Assembly (NCBI GenBank): GCA_041477815.1
Contig: JBGOUV010000091.1
Coordinates: 1 to 18,646 of the forward strand
Origin: JBGOUV01 sp041477815
GTDB lineage: Bacteria > Acidobacteriota > Terriglobia > Bryobacterales > JACQDG01
Direction: 5' to 3'
DNA: 18,646 bases
Made by a program: the position numbers and the translations under genes
Part shown: positions 13,192-18,646 of the stretch, piece after piece
Numbering within the stretch: position 1 is the first letter of the stretch
Layout of the letters: each line of letters starts with the position of its first letter
The notes under the pieces: model-generated
What the model was told of the DNA's origin: nothing
The model's database searches: none
The model's input: the letters and a program-made list of their open reading frames with translations, nothing else

Positions 13192-16100
13192 ATGCTGGGG
13201 CGAATTCTCTTCCATGTCGCGCTCTTTGGAGTGCTGGCGATGCAGTTGTGCGGCCAGCAGGCCGGTCAGATCGTCGGGGTGGTCACCGACAGCACGGGGG
13301 CCGTGGTGCCCGGCGCCACGGTGAAGGCCGTCGAAGTCGGCACCGGATTTGCGCGCACCATCGTCACCGCCAACGCGGGCGAGTACGTCCTGCCCGCTCT
13401 GCGGCCGACGCAGTATGAGGTGACGGCCGAGGCCTCCGGGTTCCGGACCTTCCGCCGCTCGGGCATCGAGCTGCTGGCCAACCAGAGCCTGACCCTCAAC
13501 ATCGCGCTGGAGGTCGGCGCGGTCACCGAAACGGTGAACGTGGCCGGGGCGGCGGTGCAGGTGAACACCACCACCTCGACCATCAGCGAGGTCGTGGATA
13601 ACGCCCGCATCATGGACCTGGTGCTCAACGGACGCGACGTGGCCAAGCTGGCGGCGGTGGTGCCGGGGGTGGCCGTCATCGCGATCAGCGCCGAGAGCGG
13701 CAAGTCCGTTCCGGGCGGGCTGCGGATTACGACCAACGGCACCCAGAACCAGCAGGTCTCCTTCAAGCTGGATGGTACGACGAATACTGATTCGTACTTC
13801 CAGGAGAACCAGCCCTTCCCGTTCCCGGACGCCGTGCAGGAGTTCTCGATCCAGACCAGCAACTATTCCGCGGCGTCGGGAAACAACGCGGGAGCGGTGG
13901 TGAACGTGGTCACCCGGTCGGGCAGCAACGAGCTCCACGGCGGGGTTTTTGAGTTCGTGCGGAACCGCGTGTTCAACGCGCGAAACACCTTTTCTCCGAC
14001 GCAGGACTTTTTGAAGCGCAACCAGCTCGGGGGGTACGCCGGCGGTCCGGTGCGGCTGCCGGGCTATGACGGGCGCAACAAGACCTTCTTCTTCATGGGC
14101 TGGCAGGGGACGCGCATCCGCAACCTGGCGAACTCCCTCTCCGCCTTTGCGCCCACCTTCGACGAGCGCCGCGGCGATTTCAGCACCTGCGGGGCGCCCT
14201 GCAGCCGCGTGCTGCGGGATCCCCTGGGCGGCAACTTTGTCAACAACCAGATTCCGGTCAGCCGGTTCGATCCGGCCTCGGTGAAGGTAAACACGTACAT
14301 TCCGGCGGTGGGCGGCGACGGGTTTACCGTGATTGGACGGCCCATCAACTGGCAGCAGGACCAAGGCGTCGTCAAAGTCGACCACGCGCTGAGCAGCAAG
14401 GACCGGCTGAGCGCGCGGTACCTGATTGATCACTTCCAGAACGCCGGGACCTTCGATCCGAAGAACCTGCTGTCGTACCGCAATCCCACGCTGGCGTCGC
14501 GCGTGCGAACCCAGAGCGGGGTAGTGAGCTGGACGCGAACCGTCAGCTCCAATGTGTTGAACGATTTCCACTTCGGGTTTAACCGCACCCACGCGGCCCG
14601 GGGCCCCTTCTTTTCGGGCGTGCCCAGCATGGCGGAGCTGGGAGTGCGGCTGCCTCTCTACGCCAGCCTGCCTTCGATCTCGGAAATCAACGCCATCGGA
14701 TTCTTCAACATCGGCGACAACCTGGAGGCGAAGTTCCCGCGAACCGGGTTTGAGTGGGCCAACCGCACCAGCTGGGTGCGCGGGCGTCACAGCCTCCAGT
14801 TCGGCGGCGAGATCAGCCGGCAACGGGCGGACATCGTCAACGAGTTCCGCCGCAACGGCCATTTCCAGTTCAGCGGCGATGTCACCGGGCTGGCCATGGC
14901 CGATTACTTCCTGGGCTCCATCCGGACGTTGGACCACGGGACCGGAGAATACAAGGCCTTCCGGGCGACCTATCCCGCGGTCTACTTTCAGGATGACTGG
15001 AAGGTACGCCCGGGTCTGACCCTCAACCTGGGCGCCCGCTACGAGACGGGGCAGCCGTACCACGAGACGCGGGGGCGCATCGAGGTCTTCCGGGTGGAGG
15101 ACTTCCTGGCCGGCAAGCGGTCGCCGCAGTTCCGCAACGCTCCCGCCGGCGAGTCGTTCCGCGGGGATCCGGGCGTTCCGGAGGACGGCACGCGGCCCGA
15201 CAACAACAACCTGGCGGCGCGGGTGGGTTTTGCCTGGGACGTGTTTGGAGACGGCAAGACCAGCCTGCGCGGCGGCGGCGGCATGTTCTACGACCAGCAC
15301 CAGAACAGCGAGTTCAACAACGACGCGGTGAACGCTCCGCCGTGGAACATCCGGTTGAGCGTAACGCAGCCGCAGGGGCCCTTTTCGGACCCGTACCGGG
15401 GCCGCAGCGACTTCAGCCTGGTCAAAATTGAGTCCATCGGCGATCCGAACGCCCCGTTCCCGCGGCCGATCCTGGCGGCCACCTTCGATGACCGCCAGGA
15501 GACGCCGCTCACCTACAACTGGAACCTCACCCTCGAGCGGGAAGTCATTCCGGAGTGGCTGGTGCGGGCCGCCTATGTCGGCTCGGCCTCCATGTATGGC
15601 CGCACGACCAAGCAACTCAATCCATCGCGGTACATTCCGGGCTCGGCGCGGGGCGCCGACGCCCGGCGGCTGTTTGCCCCCGATCTCGGCAGCATCGGTT
15701 ACTACACCCAGGACCGCCGCTCGTATTACCAGTCGGGGCAGCTTTCCGTGACCAAGCGGTTCTCGCGAGGCTTCACCGTGCTGGCGAGCTACACGCTGTC
15801 CAAGAGCCTGGACTACTACGGCGACTTTGTCATGCCCTGGAACTTCCCCAACGGCGACGCCATGCAGTACGGCCCCTCGGATTTCGACCACCGCCAACGC
15901 TTCGTCATGTCGTGGGTTTGGAGTCTGCCCAAAGTGCCGACCAGTAATGGGCTCTTGAATCACGTGGTGAACGGCTGGCAGTGGTCGGGCAGTGGGCTGT
16001 ACCAGACCGGCGCGCCGTACAACATAAAGAGCGGCCGCGACAACTCCCTGACCGGCCTGGGCAACGATCGGCCGAAGCTCACCGGGGTGAGCCCGGCGCC

Positions 16101-16422
16101 GGCGGCCACGGCGGACAAGCGGGTCTGGTTCAGCCCGGCGGCCTTTGCGGTCAACGATGTCGGGACCTTCGGAACCCTGGGCCGCAACGTCTTCTACGGA
16201 CCGCAACTGTACAGTTGGGACATGGGTATCTTCAAGAATAACCGCATCACCGAACGGGTCAACGTGCAGTTCCGGGCGGAGATGTTTAACATCTTCAATC
16301 AGACCAACTTCAACAACCCGAACACCACGGTGACCGGCGGCGGCTTTGGGGCCATCACCAGCACGGTGGCCGCCGGAGGCGACCCGCGCATTATTCAGTT
16401 CGGCTTGAAGCTGTCGTTCTAG
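13192..16422 (+). CDS. Oar-like TonB-dependent receptor with N-terminal carboxypeptidase-regulatory-like domain
   Basis: A 1076-residue outer-membrane protein from ATG 13192 with AGGGGA five bases upstream. A signal segment (about 1-23) is followed by a carboxypeptidase-regulatory-like beta-sandwich (about 24-110: GQIVGVVTDSTGAVVPGATVKA...GEYVLPALRPTQYEVTAEASGF). Next comes the plug domain (about 115-235, with LVLNGRDVAKLAAVVPGV and NQQVSFKLDGTTNTDSYF, then VVNVVTRSGSNELHGGVFEFVRN). A long beta-barrel ends in IIQFGLKLSF, with the C-terminal aromatic residue expected of BamA substrates. Such Oar-like receptors are greatly expanded in Solibacter-type Acidobacteriota and are thought to import or bind polymers such as glycans or peptides; the ligand is unknown. 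It is transcribed from the promoter at 13035 and divergent from the metallo-beta-lactamase-like gene. Confidence 0.92.
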   Translation: MLGRILFHVALFGVLAMQLCGQQAGQIVGVVTDSTGAVVPGATVKAVEVGTGFARTIVTANAGEYVLPALRPTQYEVTAEASGFRTFRRSGIELLANQSLTLNIALEVGAVTETVNVAGAAVQVNTTTSTISEVVDNARIMDLVLNGRDVAKLAAVVPGVAVIAISAESGKSVPGGLRITTNGTQNQQVSFKLDGTTNTDSYFQENQPFPFPDAVQEFSIQTSNYSAASGNNAGAVVNVVTRSGSNELHGGVFEFVRNRVFNARNTFSPTQDFLKRNQLGGYAGGPVRLPGYDGRNKTFFFMGWQGTRIRNLANSLSAFAPTFDERRGDFSTCGAPCSRVLRDPLGGNFVNNQIPVSRFDPASVKVNTYIPAVGGDGFTVIGRPINWQQDQGVVKVDHALSSKDRLSARYLIDHFQNAGTFDPKNLLSYRNPTLASRVRTQSGVVSWTRTVSSNVLNDFHFGFNRTHAARGPFFSGVPSMAELGVRLPLYASLPSISEINAIGFFNIGDNLEAKFPRTGFEWANRTSWVRGRHSLQFGGEISRQRADIVNEFRRNGHFQFSGDVTGLAMADYFLGSIRTLDHGTGEYKAFRATYPAVYFQDDWKVRPGLTLNLGARYETGQPYHETRGRIEVFRVEDFLAGKRSPQFRNAPAGESFRGDPGVPEDGTRPDNNNLAARVGFAWDVFGDGKTSLRGGGGMFYDQHQNSEFNNDAVNAPPWNIRLSVTQPQGPFSDPYRGRSDFSLVKIESIGDPNAPFPRPILAATFDDRQETPLTYNWNLTLEREVIPEWLVRAAYVGSASMYGRTTKQLNPSRYIPGSARGADARRLFAPDLGSIGYYTQDRRSYYQSGQLSVTKRFSRGFTVLASYTLSKSLDYYGDFVMPWNFPNGDAMQYGPSDFDHRQRFVMSWVWSLPKVPTSNGLLNHVVNGWQWSGSGLYQTGAPYNIKSGRDNSLTGLGNDRPKLTGVSPAPAATADKRVWFSPAAFAVNDVGTFGTLGRNVFYGPQLYSWDMGIFKNNRITERVNVQFRAEMFNIFNQTNFNNPNTTVTGGGFGAITSTVAAGGDPRIIQFGLKLSF

Positions 16423-16460
16423 GCCTTCCGACGGCCTTGTGGGGCGGCCTCCGAGGCCGC
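16421..16460. terminator. GC-rich hairpins between convergent genes
   Basis: AGGCC/GGCCT (16421-16425 and 16433-16437) overlaps the receptor stop. GCGGCCTC/GAGGCCGC (16444-16451 and 16453-16460) follows; it can fold as a 6-bp stem with a TCCGA loop. No direct T-run follows, so a bidirectional or factor-dependent terminator is the best guess. The rest of 16461-16533 is GC-rich and shows no gene. Confidence 0.4.
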
Positions 16461-16533
16461 ACCCGGCCCCCCGGCCGGCTTCCGGCGGTGCGCTAATTTT
16501 CGCAACGAGGCACCAGGTCACCGAACCGCAGTG

Positions 16534-16959
16534 TCAGCGTACCCAGATGGTCACGCCCGGCTGCCAGACGTCGCCCACCAACAGGACAACCAGCGCCTGC
16601 CGCGCGTCGCCAGGAGCAGGTGAGAACTGGTCCTCCAGCAGGACGACTCTGACGAGATACACCGGGCGGAATTTCACCACGGCCCGGTCCACGCGGGATC
16701 GGGGATGCCGTGGCGGCAGAGGCGTCCCGGCTCCTAGGTAGCGATAGAGACTGGAGCTTGCCGTCCTGGACTGGTAGGCGCCGGCCGTGGCTAGTCCGGA
16801 CGCAGTGGTGCTGCCCGCCAAGTAGACGTTGCCGCTTGGGTCCACCGCCATGGCGGCGGCCTGGACGTTGCCGTTGCCGTACAGCGTAGCCACCACTTCG
16901 AGCTGGGGTTGAGCTCCTGCGGCAGCCACCACGAGGGTGCAGATCAAACTCCGCTTCAC
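16534..16959 (-). CDS. Short exported SBBP-repeat-type protein, probably truncated
   Basis: A 141-residue frame from GTG 16959, with GGAGG at 16963-16967. It starts with a signal-like KRSLICTLVVAAAGAQ. Then LEVVATLYGNGNVQAAAMAVDPSGNVYLAGSTTASGLATAGAYQSR matches one SBBP beta-propeller unit, a motif abundant in long Solibacter-type extracellular proteins. Normal members carry many such units over several hundred residues. Here only one is seen, and the rest (SSLYRYLGAGTPLPPRHPRSRV..., ending QALVVLLVGDVWQPGVTIWVR) is unfamiliar. The gene thus appears to be a truncated or decayed copy. The frame remains open, so expression of a short protein cannot be excluded. It is divergent from the selenoprotein gene. 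Confidence 0.45.
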   Translation of the reverse strand: MKRSLICTLVVAAAGAQPQLEVVATLYGNGNVQAAAMAVDPSGNVYLAGSTTASGLATAGAYQSRTASSSLYRYLGAGTPLPPRHPRSRVDRAVVKFRPVYLVRVVLLEDQFSPAPGDARQALVVLLVGDVWQPGVTIWVR

Positions 16960-16962
16960 CTG

Positions 16963-16986
16963 CCTCCAGTATACTTCTGGTGGAGG
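16963..16986. promoter_or_regulatory. Symmetric divergent start region
   Basis: CCTCCA (16963-16968) and TGGAGG (16981-16986) mirror each other and give a GGAGG to each of the two divergent genes. Between them AGTATACT (16968-16975) is a perfect palindrome that reads TATACT on both strands, a possible -10 for either direction. No matching -35 boxes are evident. Confidence 0.35.
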
Positions 16987-17002
16987 ACCTCTCATAACGC
17001 CG

Positions 17003-17605
17003 ATGTTCCTGCCCGATGTCGAGAACAACACCAATCGCGCCGGCGCTTACGCCGACCTGATTCGCCAGATGCAGGCGGCCGGACAGCCGTTTCCGCAGAT
17101 CTGGCACCTGTTCGCCTACAAGCCCGAGGCGACCGTGTTTCTCGAGCATTTCGCGCAGGGCGTGATGCGAGGGCCTTCGCCGCTGAGTCCCGGGCTGCGG
17201 GAGCTGCTCGCCGCCTACACCTCGGCCCGCAACCACTGCCCGTTTTGAATCCAGGCGCACGCCGCGGTCGCGGCGGTCCTGCTGGGGGAGGAGCTGGTGG
17301 ACGGCGTCCTGCGGGACCTGGAAACCAGCGCGTTGAGCGACCAGGAGAAAGCGCTATTTCGCTTTGTCGACCGCGTGAACGGCGAGTCGCCGCACATCGG
17401 CCCGCCGGACATGGAAGCGCTGCACGCGGCCGGCTGGGACGATGAGGCCATCTATGACGCGGCGACCGTCTGCGCCCTGTTCAACTTCTTCAACCGCTGG
17501 ATCGACGCCACCGGGGTGCACGCCATGTCCGGTGAGGCCCATCGCCTGGCCGGGCGGCGGATGGCGCAGGCCGGCTACATCCGGACCAGTATCAAACCGC
17601 GTTGA
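17003..17605 (+). CDS. AhpD/carboxymuconolactone decarboxylase-like selenoprotein with an in-frame TGA (Sec82)
   Basis: The frame from ATG 17003 to the terminal TGA 17603-17605 has 200 residues and contains one internal TGA at 17246-17248 (codon 82). Before it: FLPDVENNTNRAGAYADLIRQMQAAGQPFPQIWHLFAYKPEATVF and LSPGLRELLAAYTSARNHCPF. After it: IQAHAAVAAVLLGEELV, LSDQEKALFRFVDRVN, MEALHAAGWDDEAIYDAATVCALFNFFNRWIDATGVHAMSGEAHRLAG. Together these make a normal-length peroxidase-related AhpD-like protein. E67-X11-C79-P-F-U82-X3-H86 reproduces AhpD's E-X11-C-X2-C-X3-H proton-relay site, with TGA replacing the second cysteine. I infer selenocysteine and thiol-dependent peroxide reduction in the cytoplasm. 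The alternative is a nonsense mutation (TGC or TGT to TGA). GGAGG (16982-16986) is 16 bases from ATG, rather far, so the exact start is uncertain. No sel genes lie in the window. Confidence 0.78.
17252..17281 (+). promoter_or_regulatory. Candidate bacterial SECIS element within the coding region
   Basis: Four bases after the TGA, CAGG (17252-17255) can pair with CCTG (17278-17281). Above a small internal loop, CGCCGC (17260-17265) pairs perfectly with GCGGCG (17270-17275), leaving a GGUC apical loop at 17266-17269. The loop begins 17 bases after the TGA. As I recall it, the E. coli fdhF SECIS also has GGUC in its loop, about 18 bases after the UGA. SelB would bind this loop. Confidence 0.6.
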
Positions 17606-17607
17606 AG

Positions 17608-17694
17608 GTGTCCCATCAGGCGACCCCCGAGTTGCACTTCGTGGTGGAGTGGTTCGACGAGATCCGCCGGCGTACGGCGGCGGGGAACTACTAG
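17608..17694 (+). pseudogene. 28-codon fragment resembling the C-terminus of another protein
   Basis: Two bases after the selenoprotein stop, GTG 17608 reads VSHQATPELHFVVEWFDEIRRRTAAGNY and stops at 17692-17694. The 'VVxxWFxELxRRxPxG' ending recalls the last residues of many Solibacter-type PD40/kinase-like proteins. It therefore looks like a leftover tail of a deleted gene. A genuine small protein is less likely. Confidence 0.3.
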
Positions 17695-17715
17695 AAGATC
17701 GTAGATCGGCGCCTT

Positions 17716-17909
17716 GGACCTCACTGCAAATTTGCAGTCAGGTTCCGGGAGTTTCCATATTTCGTCTGGGCGTGCCTGGCGTTTTGGCCAGAAATTACTC
17801 TTCCAGGCCGTTGACAATCCGCGTAAGGCCCTCCTTTTGTCCGCCAGCCGCGGGCAGGTGAGATGTGGAAAACTCCAGGAACCTCGTCGCAAATTTGCAA
17901 CGAGGTTCG
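17716..17909. repeat. REPIN-like pair of inverted palindromic repeats
   Basis: Two related palindromes face each other about 150 bases apart. ACTGCAAATTTGCAGT (17723-17738) is flanked by GGACCT and AGGTTCC. GAACCTCGT-c-GCAAATTTGC-a-ACGAGGTTC spans 17879-17908. The left unit (17716-17760) aligns with the reverse complement of the right one (about 17864-17909) at 36 of 46 positions, including the GGTTCC-x-GGAGTTT stretch inside each palindrome. The segment between is non-coding. It fills most of the 337-base gap before the next gene; the remaining 17910-18031 shows only the ribosome site of the next gene. Confidence 0.7.
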
Positions 17910-18031
17910 CCTTCGCAGAATCAACGGTTTGCCTAGTCACAACCGCAGGGGAGAAGTCTTACACGTGCGGCCAGGCAAGCCCGTTTGGTGTATTCTAGAA
18001 ACGTTCGGGGTGATAAGGAGGGCTAGCAGCC

Positions 18032-18646
18032 ATGCGTAGCGCCCTTAGAGTTAGCCTGCTTTTTCTCATTGTGGGGATCGCCGTCCTGGCCCAGACCGGC
18101 ACCGGGCGCATCTCGGGAGTGGTCCGCGACAGCAGCGGAGGGGTGGTCCCGGCGGTCCAGGTGACGGCGTCCCAGGAGCAGACCGGCGTCAAGCACACCA
18201 CCACCACTACCGAGTCGGGCGGCTATGTCTTCCCCAGCCTGCCGGTCGGACCATACACGATAGTGGTGGAGCTCCAGGGCTTCAAAAAGTCTACGGCCAC
18301 CGGCAATCTGCTGACTGTGGGCACGGACCTGGTGGTGGACGTGGTGCTGCAGCCGGGCGCGGTCACCGAGGTGATCACGGTCTCGGAAGCGTACACCCGC
18401 GTCCAGACCACCGAGTCGTCCTTGAGCAACCTGGTGCCGGAGAAGATCATCGTCACCCTGCCGCTGAATGGCCGGAATCCGCTGCACCTGATTGCCCTGG
18501 CCCCCGGCGTGGTGGGACACAGCGCCGAAGCCACCAGCTCCGACGGCTCCGTCACCCACTACATCAACGGCGACCGTGGACGGGGCATCACAACTACCCA
18601 GGACGGTATCGACATCTCCGACCCGGTGATCCCGCGCGGCGAGCTG
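18032..18646 (+). CDS. Second Oar-like TonB-dependent receptor, N-terminal part (runs off right edge)
   Basis: 205 codons are open from ATG 18032 to the window edge, with AAGGAGG at 18015-18021 ten bases upstream. A signal segment (RSALRVSLLFLIVGIAVLAQ) precedes a carboxypeptidase-regulatory-like domain (about 22-110: GRISGVVRDSSGGVVPAVQVTA, ESGGYVFPSLPVGPYTIVVELQGFKK). The beginning of a plug domain follows (VTLPLNGRNPLHLIALAPGV, TTQDGIDISDPV). The plan is the same as the receptor at 13192 but the sequence is only distantly similar, so it is a paralogue and not a recent duplicate. The LPLNGRN motif is the typical plug signature of the expanded acidobacterial family. The ligand is unknown. 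Confidence 0.9.
   Translation, partial: MRSALRVSLLFLIVGIAVLAQTGTGRISGVVRDSSGGVVPAVQVTASQEQTGVKHTTTTTESGGYVFPSLPVGPYTIVVELQGFKKSTATGNLLTVGTDLVVDVVLQPGAVTEVITVSEAYTRVQTTESSLSNLVPEKIIVTLPLNGRNPLHLIALAPGVVGHSAEATSSDGSVTHYINGDRGRGITTTQDGIDISDPVIPRGEL

Noticed and set aside
13189..16521. Open frame of about 1110 codons on the minus strand
   Set aside because: It is antisense to the Oar-like receptor, whose domains and C-terminal signature are clear. The reverse frame is low-complexity Arg/Val/Ala/Gly sequence caused by GC-rich codon use.
17246..17248. TGA as a simple nonsense mutation splitting the AhpD-like gene
   Set aside because: Not fully excluded, but its exact fit to the resolving cysteine, the intact frame after it and the GGUC hairpin make selenocysteine the better reading.

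Overview
The window is GC-rich DNA that best fits an Acidobacteriota genome, probably of the Bryobacterales/Solibacter type. The evidence is two Oar-like TonB-dependent receptors, a large PSCyt1-DUF1549-LamG-DUF1553 protein, a quinoprotein glucose-dehydrogenase-like enzyme, a secreted subclass B3-like metallo-beta-lactamase fold protein, an SBBP-repeat fragment and several PIN-domain toxin loci. This placement is inferred from protein families; no rRNA or tRNA is present.

Layout. 1-950 (-): start of a pyruvate:ferredoxin oxidoreductase-like protein that runs off the left edge. 1128-1814 (-): a two-gene PIN-domain operon in which both genes look broken (a one-base frameshift and an amber codon). 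2047-4746 (+): a membrane protein behind a leader with three hairpins, then a periplasmic PQQ dehydrogenase. 4959-5638 (+): an intact vapBC pair with a nested inverted-repeat operator. 5815-8943 (+): the PSCyt1/DUF1549/DUF1553 protein. 8958-9121: scraps of another vapBC pair. 9122-11713: a lower-GC mobile unit with perfect 16-bp inverted ends, an IS1-like transposase and four unrecognised passenger genes. 11941-12932 (-): the metallo-beta-lactamase fold protein and a 53-residue basic protein. 13192-16422 (+): a complete Oar-like receptor with a clear sigma70-type promoter. 16534-16959 (-): a short SBBP-type protein, probably truncated. 17003-17605 (+): an AhpD/carboxymuconolactone decarboxylase-like protein interrupted by one in-frame TGA. 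17716-17909: a pair of inverted palindromic repeats. 18032-end (+): the start of a second Oar-like receptor.

The most notable finding is the TGA at 17246-17248. It sits exactly where the second cysteine of the AhpD motif E-X11-C-X2-C-X3-H should be. The frame stays open and family-like on both sides, and a hairpin with a GGUC loop lies 17 bases downstream, as expected for a bacterial SECIS. I read it as a selenoprotein with a C-X-X-U redox centre. Conventional annotation would split it into two genes or call it a pseudogene.

Other points of interest are the passenger-carrying IS1-like element, whose outermost genes on both sides both end on the TGA inside the terminal repeats; a REPIN-like element; repeated TANNNT hexamers 6-8 bases before start codons, suggesting leaderless transcription; and three PIN/VapC loci within 8 kb, two of them decayed. 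Functional links between the gene blocks are weak. The PQQ enzyme, the DUF1549/1553 protein and the Oar-like receptors all look like envelope proteins acting on external substrates, but no single pathway is evident.
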